From contig OZ024928.1 of assembly GCA_964017235.1 (NCBI GenBank), positions 90,143,566 through 90,207,565 on the forward strand: a stretch of 64,000 nucleotides of DNA. The letters run 5' to 3'. The DNA comes from Sabellastarte sp. h YS-2021. Lineage: Eukaryota; Annelida; Polychaeta; Sabellida; Sabellidae. The translations under genes and the position numbers were made by a program. This document shows positions 47,101 through 62,100 of this stretch, one piece after another. The first letter of the stretch is position 1. Each line of letters begins with the position of its first letter. A model generated the notes under the pieces. The model saw only the letters and a program-made list of their open reading frames with translations, did no database searches and had not been told where the DNA came from.

Positions 47101-50100
47101 GTCCAAAGTACAGGTTCAGGGAGTGTAGGTGGCGAGGATGTCATAAAATGCCAGATCAGTCAAAACCACCTCTTAAAGTTGATCAATCTTGCTGAAATTT
47201 TCACAGAAAACTCAGTTTATATCAAAGAATGAATTTGTACTGGCCTGGTCCACTCGAGGGCCATATTAGGAATTTCATTTCCGGGGTGTGGGGGGGCCCC
47301 CTGGCCTCCCCTCATTTGGGGAATGTCAGGTATATCACAATATTGCCAGTCTGAAGCCCCCATTTAATTTCATGCTCGTTTCAACAATAAAGGGGGATAT
47401 TTTAGGCACATTTGGAGCATTACATGTCTGAACAGAAAATATTTAACCCCAATAATGCTGTTAAAATGGTCCAAAATAGATGTAAATCAGCCCAAACCAG
47501 TACTAAATATTACTCTGTAGCCACGAAACTTGGCCCAAAAATCACCTGCCACCCACTGAATCTGATTGCACAGGTTTCAGGATTACATCTGGTGTACCAG
47601 TGATGTCATATGTGTGAAATAGGGTCCAGGAAGCCGAAAATACAGCCTCAGCTGGCTGGCTCAGGATAGGCTGATATTTTCTCAGTTAAGGCAGGTTTAA
47701 GGTTGTAAACCACATTGTGTCCCACAGGAGTCGCCACTTGAATGAATTTTAGTAGTGTGTTCCTTCAGAAATGCATATGTAGTCCAAAGTACAGGTTCAG
47801 GGAGTGTAGGTGGCGAGGATGTCATAAAATGCCAGATCAGTCAAAACCACCTCTTAAAGTTGATCAATCTTGCTGAAATTTTCACAGAAAACTCAGTTTA
47901 TATCAAAGAATGAATTTGTACTGGCCTGGTCCACTCGAGGGCCATATTAGGAATTTCATTTCCGGGGTGTGGGGGGCCCCCTGGCCTCCCCTCATTTGGG
48001 GAATGTCAGGTATATCACAATATTGCCAGTCTGAAGCCCCCCATTTAATTTCATGCTCGTTTCAACAATAAAGGGGGATATTTTAGGCACATTTGGAGCA
48101 TTACATGTCTGAAGAGAAAATATTTAACCCCAATAATGCTGTTAAAATGGTCCAAAATAGATGTAAATCAGCCCAAACCAGTACTAAATATTATTCTGTA
48201 GCCACGAAACTTGGCCCAAAAATCACCTGCCACCCACTGAATCTGATTGCACAGGTTTCAGGATTACATCTGGTGTACCAGTGATGTCATATGTGTGAAA
48301 TAGGGTCCAGGAAGCCGAAAATACAGCCTCAGCTGGCTGGCTCAGGATAGGCTGATATTTTCTCAGTTAAGGCAGGTTTAAGGTTGTAAACCACATTGTG
48401 TCCCACAGGAGTCGCCACTTGAATGAATTTTAGTAGTGTGTTCCTTCAGAAATGCATATGTAGTCCAAACTACAGGTTCAGGGAGTGTAGGTGGCGAGTA
48501 TGTCATAAAATACCAGATCAGTCAAAACCACCTCTTAAAGTTGATCAATCTTGCTGAAATTTTCACAGAAAACTCAGTTTATATCAAAGAATGAATTTGT
48601 ACTGGCCTGGTCCACTCGAGGGCCATATTAGGAATTTCATTTCTGGGGTGTGGGGGGCCCCCTGGCCTCCCCTCATTTGGGGAATGTCAGGTATATCACA
48701 ATATTGCCAGTCTGAAGCCCCCCATTTAATTTCATGCTCGTTTCAACAATAAAGGGGGATATTTTAGGCACATTTGGAGCATTACATGTCTGAACAGAAA
48801 ATATTTAACCCCAATAATGCTGTTAAAATGGTCCAAAATAGATGTAAATCAGCCCAAACCAGTACTAAATATTACTCTGTAGCCACGAAACTTGGCCCAA
48901 AAATCACCTGCCACCCACTGAATCTGATTGCACAGGTTTCAGGATTACATCTGGTGTACCAGTGATGTCATATGTGTGAAATAGGGTCCAGGAAGCCGAA
49001 AATACAGCCTCAGCTGGCTGGCTCAGGATAGGCTGATATTTTCTCAGTTAAGGCAGGTTTAAGGTTGTAAACCATATTGTGTCCCACAGGAGTCGCCACT
49101 TGAATGAATTTTAGTAGTGTGTTCCTTCAGAAATGCATATGTAGTCCAAAGTACAGGTTCAGGGAGTGTAGGTGGCGAGGATGTCATAAAATGCCAGATC
49201 AGTCAAAACCACCTCTTAAAGTTGATCAATCTTGCTGAAATTTTCACAGAAAGCTCAGTTTATATCAAAGAATGAATTTATACTGGCCTGGTCCACTCGA
49301 GGGCCATATTAGGAATTTCATTTCCGGGGTGTGGGGGCCCCCCTGGCCTCCCCTCATTTGGGGAATGTCAGGTATATCACAATATTGCCAGTCTGAAGCC
49401 CCCCATTTAATTTCATGCTCGTTTCAACAATAAAGGGGGATATTTTAGGCACATTTGGAGCATTACATGTCTGAACAGAAAATATTTAACCCCAATAATG
49501 CTGTTAAAATGGTCCAAAATAGATGTAAATCAGCCCAAACCAGTACTAAATATTACTCTGTAGCCACGAAACTTGGCCCAAAAATCACCTGCCACCCACT
49601 GAATCTGATTGCACAGGTTTCAGGATTACATCTGGTGTACCAGTGATGTCATATGTGTGAAATAGGGTCCAGGAAGCCGAAAATACAGCCTCAGCTGGCT
49701 GGCTCAGGATAGGCTGATATTTTCTCAGTTAAGGCAGGTTTAAGGTTGTAAACCACATTGTGTCCCACAGGAGTCGCCACTTGAATGAATTTTAGTAGTG
49801 TGTTCCTTCAGAAATGCATATGTAGTCCAAAGTACAGGTTCAGGGAGTGTAGGTGGCGAGGATGTTATAAAATGCCAGATCAGTCAAAACCACCTCTTAA
49901 AGTTGATCAATCTTGCTGAAATTTTCACAGAAAACTCAGTTTATATCAAAGAATGAATTTGTACTGGCCTGGTCCACTCGAGGGCCATATTAGGAATTTC
50001 ATTTCCGGGGTGTGGGGGGCCCCCTGGCCTCCCCTCATTTGGGGAATGTCAGGTATATCACAATATTGCCAGTCTGAAGCCCCCCATTTAATTTCATGCT

Positions 50101-53100
50101 CGTTTCAACAATAAAGGGGGATATTTTAGGCACATTTGGAGCATTACATGTCTGAAGAGAAAATATTTAACCCCAATAATGCTGTTAAAATGGTCCAAAA
50201 TAGATGTAAATCAGCCCAAACCAGTACTAAATATTATTCTGTAGCCACGAAACTTGGCCCAAAAATCACCTGCCACCCACTGAATCTGATTGCACAGGTT
50301 TCAGGATTACATCTGGTGTACCAGTGATGTCATATGTGTGAAATAGGGTCCAGGAAGCCGAAAATACAGCCTCAGCTGGCTGGCTCAGGATAGGCTGATA
50401 TTTTCTCAGTTAAGGCAGGTTTAAGGTTGTAAACCACATTGTGTCCCACAGGAGTCGCCACTTGAATGAATTTTAGTAGTGTGTTCCTTCAGAAATGCAT
50501 ATGTAGTCCAAACTACAGGTTCAGGGAGTGTAGGTGGCGAGTATGTCATAAAATACCAGATCAGTCAAAACCACCTCTTAAAGTTGATCAATCTTGCTGA
50601 AATTTTCACAGAAAACTCAGTTTATATCAAAGAATGAATTTGTACTGGCCTGGTCCACTCGAGGGCCATATTAGGAATTTCATTTCTGGGGTGTGGGGGG
50701 CCCCCTGGCCTCCCCTCATTTGGGGAATGTCAGGTATATCACAATATTGCCAGTCTGAAGCCCCCCATTTAATTTCATGCTCGTTTCAACAATAAAGGGG
50801 GATATTTTAGGCACATTTGGAGCATTACATGTCTGAACAGAAAATATTTAACCCCAATAATGCTGTTAAAATGGTCCAAAATAGATGTAAATCAGCCCAA
50901 ACCAGTACTAAATATTACTCTGTAGCCACGAAACTTGGCCCAAAAATCACCTGCCACCCACTGAATCTGATTGCACAGGTTTCAGGATTACATCTGGTGT
51001 ACCAGTGATGTCATATGTGTGAAATAGGGTCCAGGAAGCCGAAAATACAGCCTCAGCTGGCTGGCTCAGGATAGGCTGATATTTTCTCAGTTAAGGCAGG
51101 TTTAAGGTTGTAAACCATATTGTGTCCCACAGGAGTCGCCACTTGAATGAATTTTAGTAGTGTGTTCCTTCAGAAATGCATATGTAGTCCAAAGTACAGG
51201 TTCAGGGAGTGTAGGTGGCGAGGATGTCATAAAATGCCAGATCAGTCAAAACCACCTCTTAAAGTTGATCAATCTTGCTGAAATTTTCACAGAAAACTCA
51301 GTTTATATCAAAGAATGAATTTGTACTGGCCTGGTCCACTCGAGGGCCATATTAGGAATTTCATTTCCGGGGTGTGGGGGGCCCCCTGGCCTCCCCTCAT
51401 TTGGGGAATGTCAGGTATATCACAATATTGCCAGTCTGAAGCCCCCATTTAATTTCATGCTCGTTTCAACAATAAAGGGGGATATTTTAGGCACATTTGG
51501 AGCATTACATGTCTGAACAGAAAATATTTAACCCCAATAATGCTGTTAAAATGGTCCAAAATAGATGTAAATCAGCCCAAACCAGTACTAAATATTACTC
51601 TGTAGCCACGAAACTTGGCCCAAAAATCACCTGCCACCCACTGAATCTGATTGCACAGGTTTCAGGATTACATCTGGTGTACCAGTGATGTCATATGTGT
51701 GAAATAGGGTCCAGGAAGCCGAAAATACAGCCTCAGCTGGCTGGCTCAGGATAGGCTGATATTTTCTCAGTTAAGGCAGGTTTAAGGTTGTAAACCACAT
51801 TGTGTCCCACAGGAGTCGCCACTTGAATGAATTTTAGTAGTGTGTTCCTTCAGAAATGCATATGTAGTCCAAAGTACAGGTTCAGGGAGTGTAGGTGGCG
51901 AGGATGTTATAAAATGCCAGATCAGTCAAAACCACCTCTTAAAGTTGATCAATCTTGCTGAAATTTTCACAGAAAACTCAGTTTATATCAAAGAATGAAT
52001 TTGTACTGGCCTGGTCCACTCGAGGGCCATATTAGGAATTTCATTTCCGGGGTGTGGGGGGCCCCCTGGCCTCCCCTCATTTGGGGAATGTCAGGTATAT
52101 CACAATATTGCCAGTCTGAAGCCCCCCATTTAATTTCATGCTCGTTTCAACAATAAAGGGGGATATTTTAGGCACATTTGGAGCATTACATGTCTGAAGA
52201 GAAAATATTTAACCCCAATAATGCTGTTAAAATGGTCCAAAATAGATGTAAATCAGCCCAAACCAGTACTAAATATTATTCTGTAGCCACGAAACTTGGC
52301 CCAAAAATCACCTGCCACCCACTGAATCTGATTGCACAGGTTTCAGGATTACATCTGGTGTACCAGTGATGTCATATGTGTGAAATAGGGTCCAGGAAGC
52401 CGAAAATACAGCCTCAGCTGGCTGGCTCAGGATAGGCTGATATTTTCTCAGTTAAGGCAGGTTTAAGGTTGTAAACCACATTGTGTCCCACAGGAGTCGC
52501 CACTTGAATGAATTTTAGTAGTGTGTTCCTTCAGAAATGCATATGTAGTCCAAACTACAGGTTCAGGGAGTGTAGGTGGCGAGTATGTCATAAAATACCA
52601 GATCAGTCAAAACCACCTCTTAAAGTTGATCAATCTTGCTGAAATTTTCACAGAAAACTCAGTTTATATCAAAGAATGAATTTGTACTGGCCTGGTCCAC
52701 TCGAGGGCCATATTAGGAATTTCATTTCTGGGGTGTGGGGGGCCCCCTGGCCTCCCCTCATTTGGGGAATGTCAGGTATATCACAATATTGCCAGTCTGA
52801 AGCCCCCCATTTAATTTCATGCTCGTTTCAACAATAAAGGGGGATATTTTAGGCACATTTGGAGCATTACATGTCTGAACAGAAAATATTTAACCCCAAT
52901 AATGCTGTTAAAATGGTCCAAAATAGATGTAAATCAGCCCAAACCAGTACTAAATATTACTCTGTAGCCACGAAACTTGGCCCAAAAATCACCTGCCACC
53001 CACTGAATCTGATTGCACAGGTTTCAGGATTACATCTGGTGTACCAGTGATGTCATATGTGTGAAATAGGGTCCAGGAAGCCGAAAATACAGCCTCAGCT

Positions 53101-56100
53101 GGCTGGCTCAGGATAGGCTGATATTTTCTCAGTTAAGGCAGGTTTAAGGTTGTAAACCATATTGTGTCCCACAGGAGTCGCCACTTGAATGAATTTTAGT
53201 AGTGTGTTCCTTCAGAAATGCATATGTAGTCCAAAGTACAGGTTCAGGGAGTGTAGGTGGCGAGGATGTCATAAAATGCCAGATCAGTCAAAACCACCTC
53301 TTAAAGTTGATCAATCTTGCTGAAATTTTCACAGAAAACTCAGTTTATATCAAAGAATGAATTTGTACTGGCCTGGTCCACTCGAGGGCCATATTAGGAA
53401 TTTCATTTCCGGGGTGTGGGGGGCCCCCTGGCCTCCCCTCATTTGGGGAATGTCAGGTATATCACAATATTGCCAGTCTGAAGCCCCCCATTTAATTTCA
53501 TGCTCGTTTCAACAATAAAGGGGGATATTTTAGGCACATTTGGAGCATTACATGTCTGAACAGAAAATATTTAACCCCAATAATGCTGTTAAAATGGTCC
53601 AAAATAGATGTAAATCAGCCCAAACCAGTACTAAATATTATTCTGTAGCCACGAAACTTGGCCCAAAAATCACCTGCCACCCACTGAATCTGATTGCACA
53701 GGTTTCAGGATTACATCTGGTGTACCAGTGATGTCATATGTGTGAAATAGGGTCCAGGAAGCCGAAAATACAGCCTCAGCTGGCTGGCTCAGGATAGGCT
53801 GATATTTTCTCAGTTAAGGCAGGTTTAAGGTTGTAAACCACATTGTGTCCCACAGGAGTCGCCACTTGAATGAATTTTAGTAGTGTGTTCCTTCAGAAAT
53901 GCATATGTAGTCCAAACTACAGGTTCAGGGAGTGTAGGTGGCGAGTATGTCATAAAATACCAGATCAGTCAAAACCACCTCTTAAAGTAGATCAATCTTG
54001 CTGAAATTTTCACAGAAAACTCAGTTTATATCAAAGAATGAATTTGTACTGGCCTGGTCCACTCGAGGGCCATATTAGGAATTTCATTTCTGGGGTGTGG
54101 GGGGCCCCCTGGCCTCCCCTCATTTGGGGAATGTCAGGTATATCACAATATTGCCAGTCTGAAGCCCCCCATTTAATTTCATGCTCGTTTCAACAATAAA
54201 GGGGGATATTTTAAGCACATTTGGAGCATTACATGTCTGAACAGAAAATATTTAACCCCAATAATGCTGTTAAAATGGTCCAAAATAGATGTAAATCAGC
54301 CCAAACCAGTACTAAATATTACTCTGTAGCCACGAAACTTGGCCCAAAAATCACCTGCCACCCACTGAATCTGATTGCACAGGTTTCAGGATTACATCTG
54401 GTGTACCAGTGATGTCATATGTGTGAAATAGGGTCCAGGAAGCCGAAAATACAGCCTCAGCTGGCTGGCTCAGGATAGGCTGATATTTTCTCAGTTAAGG
54501 CAGGTTTAAGGTTGTAAACCATATTGTGTCCCACAGGAGTCGCCACTTGAATGAATTTTAGTAGTGTGTTCCTTCAGAAATGCATATGTAGTCCAAAGTA
54601 CAGGTTCAGGGAGTGTAGGTGGCGAGGATGTCATAAAATGCCAGATCAGTCAAAACCACCTCTTAAAGTTGATCAATCTTGCTGAAATTTTCACAGAAAG
54701 CTCAGTTTATATCAAAGAATGAATTTATACTGGCCTGGTCCACTCGAGGGCCATATTAGGAATTTCATTTCCGGGGTGTGGGGCCCCCCTGGCCTCCCCT
54801 CATTTGGGGAATGTCAGGTATATCACAATATTGCCAGTCTGAAGCCCCCCATTTAATTTCATGCTCGTTTCAACAATAAAGGGGGATATTTTAGGCACAT
54901 TTGGAGCATTACATGTCTGAAGAGAAAATATTTAACCCCAATAATGCTGTTAAAATGGTCCAAAATAGATGTAAATCAGCCCAAACCAGTACTAAATATT
55001 ACTCTGTAGCCACGAAACTTGGCCCAAAAATCACCTGCCACCCACTGAATCTGATTGCACAGGTTTCAGGATTACATCTGGTGTACCAGTGATGTCATAT
55101 GTGTGAAATAGGGTCCAGGAAGCCGAAAATACAGCCTCAGCTGGCTGGCTCAGGATAGGCTGATATTTTCTCAGTTAAGGCAGGTTTAAGGTTGTAAACC
55201 ACATTGTGTCCCACAGGAGTCGCCACTTGAATGAATTTTAGTAGTGTGTTCCTTCAGAAATGCATATGTAGTCCAAAGTACAGGTTCAGGGAGTGTAGGT
55301 GGCGAGGATGTCGTAAAATGCCAGATCAGTCAAAACCACCTCTTAAAGTTGATCAATCTTGCTGAAATTTTCACAGAAAACTCAGTTTATATCAAAGAAT
55401 GAATTTGTACTGGCCTGGTCCACTCGAGGGCCATATTAGGAATTTCATTTCCGGGGTGTGGGGGGCCCCCTGGCCTCCCCTCATTTGGGGAATGTCAGGT
55501 ATATCACAATATTGCCAGTCTGAAGCCCCCCATTTAATTTCATGCTCGTTTCAACAATAAAGGGGGATATTTTAGGCACATTTGGAGCATTACATGTCTG
55601 AACAGAAAATATTTAACCCCAATAATGCTGTTAAAATGGTCCAAAATAGATGTAAATCAGCCCAAACCAGTACTAAATATTATTCTGTAGCCACGAAACT
55701 TGGCCCAAAAATCACCTGCCACCCACTGAATCTGATTGCACAGGTTTCAGGATTACATCTGGTGTACCAGTGATGTCATATGTGTGAAATAGGGTCCAGG
55801 AAGCCGAAAATACAGCCTCAGCTGGCTGGCTCAGGATAGGCTGATATTTTCTCAGTTAAGGCAGGTTTAAGGTTGTAAACCACATTGTGTCCCACAGGAG
55901 TCGCCACTTGAATGAATTTTAGTAGTGTGTTCCTTCAGAAATGCATATGTAGTCCAAACTACAGGTTCAGGGAGTGTAGGTGGCGAGTATGTCATAAAAT
56001 ACCAGATCAGTCAAAACCACCTCTTAAAGTTGATCAATCTTGCTGAAATTTTCACAGAAAACTCAGTTTATATCAAAGAATGAATTTGTACTGGCCTGGT

Positions 56101-59100
56101 CCACTCGAGGGCCATATTAGGAATTTCATTTCCGGGGTGTGGGGGGCCCCCTGGCCTCCCCTCATTTGGGGAATGTCAGGTATATCACAATATTGCCAGT
56201 CTGAAGCCCCCCATTTAATTTCATGCTCGTTTCAACAATAAAGGGGGATATTTTAGGCACATTTGGAGCATTACATGTCTGAACAGAAAATATTTAACCC
56301 CAATAATGCTGTTAAAATGGTCCAAAATAGATGTAAATCAGCCCAAACCAGTACTAAATATTACTCTGTAGCCACGAAACTTGGCCCAAAAATCACCTGC
56401 CACCCACTGAATCTGATTGCACAGGTTTCAGGATTACATCTGGTGTACCAGTGATGTCATATGTGTGAAATAGGGTCCAGGAAGCCGAAAATACAGCCTC
56501 AGCTGGCTGGCTCAGGATAGGCTGATATTTTCTCAGTTAAGGCAGGTTTAAGGTTGTAAACCATATTGTGTCCCACAGGAGTCGCCACTTGAATGAATTT
56601 TAGTAGTGTGTTCCTTCAGAAATGCATATGTAGTCCAAAGTACAGGTTCAGGGAGTGTAGGTGGCGAGGATGTCATAAAATGCCAGATCAGTCAAAACCA
56701 CCTCTTAAAGTTGATCAATCTTGCTGAAATTTTCACAGAAAACTCAGTTTATATCAAAGAATGAATTTGTACTGGCCTGGTCCACTCGAGGGCCATATTA
56801 GGAATTTCATTTCCGTGGTGTGGGGGGCCCCCTGGCCTCCCCTCATTTGGGGAATGTCAGGTATATCACAATATTGCCAGTCTGAAGCCCCCCATTTAAT
56901 TTCATGCTCGTTTCAACAATAAAGGGGGATATTTTAGGCACATTTGGAGCATTACATGTCTGAACAGAAAATATTTAACCCCAATAATGCTGTTAAAATG
57001 GTCCAAAATAGATGTAAATCAGCCCAAACCAGTACTAAATATTACTCTGTAGCCACGAAACTTGGCCCAAAAATCACCTGCCACCCACTGAATCTGATTG
57101 CACAGGTTTCAGGATTACATCTGGTGTACCAGTGATGTCATATGTGTGAAATAGGGTCCAGGAAGCCGAAAATACAGCCTCAGCTGGCTGGCTCAGGATA
57201 GGCTGATATTTTCTCAGTTAAGGCAGGTTTAAGGTTGTAAACCATATTGTGTCCCACAGGAGTCGCCACTTGAATGAATTTTAGTAGTGTGTTCCTTCAG
57301 AAATGCATATGTAGTCCAAAGTACAGGTTCAGGGAGTGTAGGTGGCGAGGATGTCATAAAATGCCAGATCAGTCAAAACCACCTCTTAAAGTTGATCAAT
57401 CTTGCTGAAATTTTCACAGAAAACTCAGTTTATATCAAAGAATGAATTTGTACTGGCCTGGTCCACTCGAGGGCCATATTAGGAATTTCATTTCCGTGGT
57501 GTGGGGGGCCCCCTGGCCTCCCCTCATTTGGGGAATGTCAGGTATATCACAATATTGCCAGTCTGAAGCCCCCCATTTAATTTCATGCTCGTTTCAACAA
57601 TAAAGGGGGATATTTTAGGCACATTTGGAGCATTACATGTCTGAACAGAAAATATTTAACCCCAATAATGCTGTTAAAATGGTCCAAAATAGATGTAAAT
57701 CAGCCCAAACCAGTACTAAATATTACTCTGTAGCCACGAAACTTGGCCCAAAAATCACCTGCCACCCACTGAATCTGATTGCACAGGTTTCAGGATTACA
57801 TCTGGTGTACCAGTGATGTCATATGTGTGAAATAGGGTCCAGGAAGCCGAAAATACAGCCTCAGCTGGCTGGCTCAGGATAGGCTGATATTTTCTCAGTT
57901 AAGGCAGGTTTAAGGTTGTAAACCACATTGTGTCCCACAGGAGTCGCCACTTGAATGAATTTTAGTAGTGTGTTCCTTCAGAAATGCATATGTAGTCCAA
58001 ACTACAGGTTCAGGGAGTGTAGGTGGCGAGTATGTCATAAAATACCAGATCAGTCAAAACCACCTCTTAAAGTTGATCAATCTTGCTGAAATTTTCACAG
58101 AAAACTCAGTTTATATCAAAGAATGAATTTGTACTGGCCTGGTCCACTCAAGGGCCATATTAGGAATTTCATTTCCGGGGTGTGGGGGGCCCCCTGGCCT
58201 CCCCTCATTTGGGGAATGTCAGGTATATCACAATATTGCCAGTCTGAAGCCCCCCATTTAATTTCATGCTCGTTTCAACAATAAAGGGGGATATTTTAGG
58301 CACATTTGGAGAATTACATGTCTGAACAGAAAATATTTAACCCCAATAATGCTGTTAAAATGGTCCAAAATAGATGTAAATCAGCCCAAACCAGTACTAA
58401 ATATTACTCTGTAGCCACGAAACTTGGCCCAAAAATCACCTGCCACCCACTGAATCTGATTGCACAGGTTTCAGGATTACATCTGGTGTACCAGTGATGT
58501 CATATGTGTGAAATAGGGTCCAGGAAGCCGAAAATACAGCCTCAGCTGGCTGGCTCAGGATAGGCTGATATTTTCTCAGTTAAGGCAGGTTTAAGGTTGT
58601 AAACCACATTGTGTCCCACAGGAGTCGCCACTTGAATGAATTTTAGTAGTGTGTTCCTTCAGAAATGCATATGTAGTCCAAACTACAGGTTCAGGGAGTG
58701 TAGGTGGCGAGTATGTCATAAAATACCAGATCAGTCAAAACCACCTCTTAAAGTTGATCAATCTTGCTGAAATTTTCACAGAAAACTCAGTTTATATCAA
58801 AGAATGAATTTGTACTGGCCTGGTCCACTCGAGGGCCATATTAGGAATTTCATTTCCGTGGTGTGGGGGGCCCCCTGGCCTCCCCTCATTTGGGGAATGT
58901 CAGGTATATCACAATATTGCCAGTCTGAAGCCCCCCATTTAATTTCATGCTCGTTTCAACAATAAAGGGGGATATTTTAGGCACATTTGGAGCATTACAT
59001 GTCTGAACAGAAAATATTTAACCCCAATAATGCTGTTAAAATGGTCCAAAATAGATGTAAATCAGCCCAAACCAGTACTAAATATTACTCTGTAGCCACG

Positions 59101-62100
59101 AAACTTGGCCCAAAAATCACCTGCCACCCACTGAATCTGATTGCACAGGTTTCAGGATTACATCTGGTGTACCAGTGATGTCATATGTGTGAAATAGGGT
59201 CCAGGAAGCCGAAAATACAGCCTCAGCTGGCTGGCTCAGGATAGGCTGATATTTTCTCAGTTAAGGCAGGTTTAAGGTTGTAAACCATATTGTGTCCCAC
59301 AGGAGTCGCCACTTGAATGAATTTTAGTAGTGTGTTCCTTCAGAAATGCATATGTAGTCCAAAGTACAGGTTCAGGGAGTGTAGGTGGCGAGGATGTCAT
59401 AAAATGCCAGATCAGTCAAAACCACCTCTTAAAGTTGATCAATCTTGCTGAAATTTTCACAGAAAACTCAGTTTATATCAAAGAATGAATTTGTACTGGC
59501 CTGGTCCACTCGAGGGCCATATTAGGAATTTCATTTCCGTGGTGTGGGGGGCCCCCTGGCCTCCCCTCATTTGGGGAATGTCAGGTATATCACAATATTG
59601 CCAGTCTGAAGCCCCCCATTTAATTTCATGCTCGTTTCAACAATAAAGGGGGATATTTTAGGCACATTTGGAGCATTACATGTCTGAACAGAAAATATTT
59701 AACCCCAATAATGCTGTTAAAATGGTCCAAAATAGATGTAAATCAGCCCAAACCAGTACTAAATATTACTCTGTAGCCACGAAACTTGGCCCAAAAATCA
59801 CCTGCCACCCACTGAATCTGATTGCACAGGTTTCAGGATTACATCTGGTGTACCAGTGATGTCATATGTGTGAAATAGGGTCCAGGAAGCCGAAAATACA
59901 GCCTCAGCTGGCTGGCTCAGGATAGGCTGATATTTTCTCAGTTAAGGCAGGTTTAAGGTTGTAAACCATATTGTGTCCCACAGGAGTCGCCACTTGAATG
60001 AATTTTAGTAGTGTGTTCCTTCAGAAATGCATATGTAGTCCAAAGTACAGGTTCAGGGAGTGTAGGTGGCGAGGATGTCATAAAATGCCAGATCAGTCAA
60101 AACCACCTCTTAAAGTTGATCAATCTTGCTGAAATTTTCACAGAAAACTCAGTTTATATCAAAGAATGAATTTGTACTGGCCTGGTCCACTCGAGGGCCA
60201 TATTAGGAATTTCATTTCCGTGGTGTGGGGGGCCCCCTGGCCTCCCCTCATTTGGGGAATGTCAGGTATATCACAATATTGCCAGTCTGAAGCCCCCCAT
60301 TTAATTTCATGCTCGTTTCAACAATAAAGGGGGATATTTTAGGCACATTTGGAGCATTACATGTCTGAACAGAAAATATTTAACCCCAATAATGCTGTTA
60401 AAATGGTCCAAAATAGATGTAAATCAGCCCAAACCAGTACTAAATATTACTCTGTAGCCACGAAACTTGGCCCCAAAATCACCTGCCACCCACTGAATCT
60501 GATTGCACAGGTTTCAGGATTACATCTGGTGTACCAGTGATGTCATATGTGTGAAATAGGGTCCAGGAAGCCGAAAATACAGCCTCAGCTGGCTGGCTCA
60601 GGATAGGCTGATATTTTCTCAGTTAAGGCAGGTTTAAGGTTGTAAACCACATTGTGTCCCACAGGAGTCGCCACTTGAATGAATTTTAGTAGTGTGTTCC
60701 TTCAGAAATGCATATGTAGTCCAAACTACAGGTTCAGGGAGTGTAGGTGGCGAGTATGTCATAAAATACCAGATCAGTCAAAACCACCTCTTAAAGTTGA
60801 TCAATCTTGCTGAAATTTTCACAGAAAACTCAGTTTATATCAAAGAATGAATTTGTACTGGCCTGGTCCACTCAAGGGCCATATTAGGAATTTCATTTCC
60901 GGGGTGTGGGGGGCCCCCTGGCCTCCCCTCATTTGGGGAATGTCAGGTATATCACAATATTGCCAGTCTGAAGCCCCCCATTTAATTTCATGCTCGTTTC
61001 AACAATAAAGGGGGATATTTTAGGCACATTTGGAGCATTACATGTCTGAACAGAAAATATTTAACCCCAATAATGCTGTTAAAATGGTCCAAAATAGATG
61101 TAAATCAGCCCAAACCAGTACTAAATATTACTCTGTAGCCACGAAACTTGGCCCAAAAATTACCTGCCACCCACTGAATCTGATTGCACAGGTTTCAGGA
61201 TTACATCTGGTGTACCAGTGATGTCATATGTGTGAAATAGGGTCCAGGAAGCCGAAAATACAGCCTCAGCTGGCTGGCTCAGGATAGGCTGATATTTTCT
61301 CAGTTAAGGCAGGTTTAAGGTTGTAAACCATATTGTGTCCCACAGGAGTCGCCACTTGAATGAATTTTAGTAGTGTGTTCCTTCAGAAATGCATATGTAG
61401 TCCAAAGTACAGGTTCAGGGAGTGTAGGTGGCGAGGATGTCATAAAATGCCAGATCAGTCAAAACCACCTCTTAAAGTTGATCAATCTTGCTGAAATTTT
61501 CACAGAAAACTCAGTTTATATCAAAGAATGAATTTGTACTGGCCTGGTCCACTCGAGGGCCATATTAGGAATTTCATTTCCGTGGTGTGGGGGGCCCCCT
61601 GGCCTCCCCTCATTTGGGGAATGTCAGGTATATCACAATATTGCCAGTCTGAAGCCCCCCATTTAATTTCATGCTCGTTTCAACAATAAAGGGGGATATT
61701 TTAGGCACATTTGGAGAATTACATGTCTGAACAGAAAATATTTAACCCCAATAATGCTGTTAAAATGGTCCAAAATAGATGTAAATCAGCCCAAACCAGT
61801 ACTAAATATTACTCTGTAGCCACGAAACTTGGCCCAAAAATCACCTGCCACCCACTGAATCTGATTGCACAGGTTTCAGGATTACATCTGGTGTACCAGT
61901 GATGTCATATGTGTGAAATAGGGTCCAGGAAGCCGAAAATACAGCCTCAGCTGGCTGGCTCAGGATAGGCTGATATTTTCTCAGTTAAGGCAGGTTTAAG
62001 GTTGTAAACCACATTGTGTCCCACAGGAGTCGCCACTTGAATGAATTTTAGTAGTGTGTTCCTTCAGAAATGCATATGTAGTCCAAAGTACAGGTTCAGG

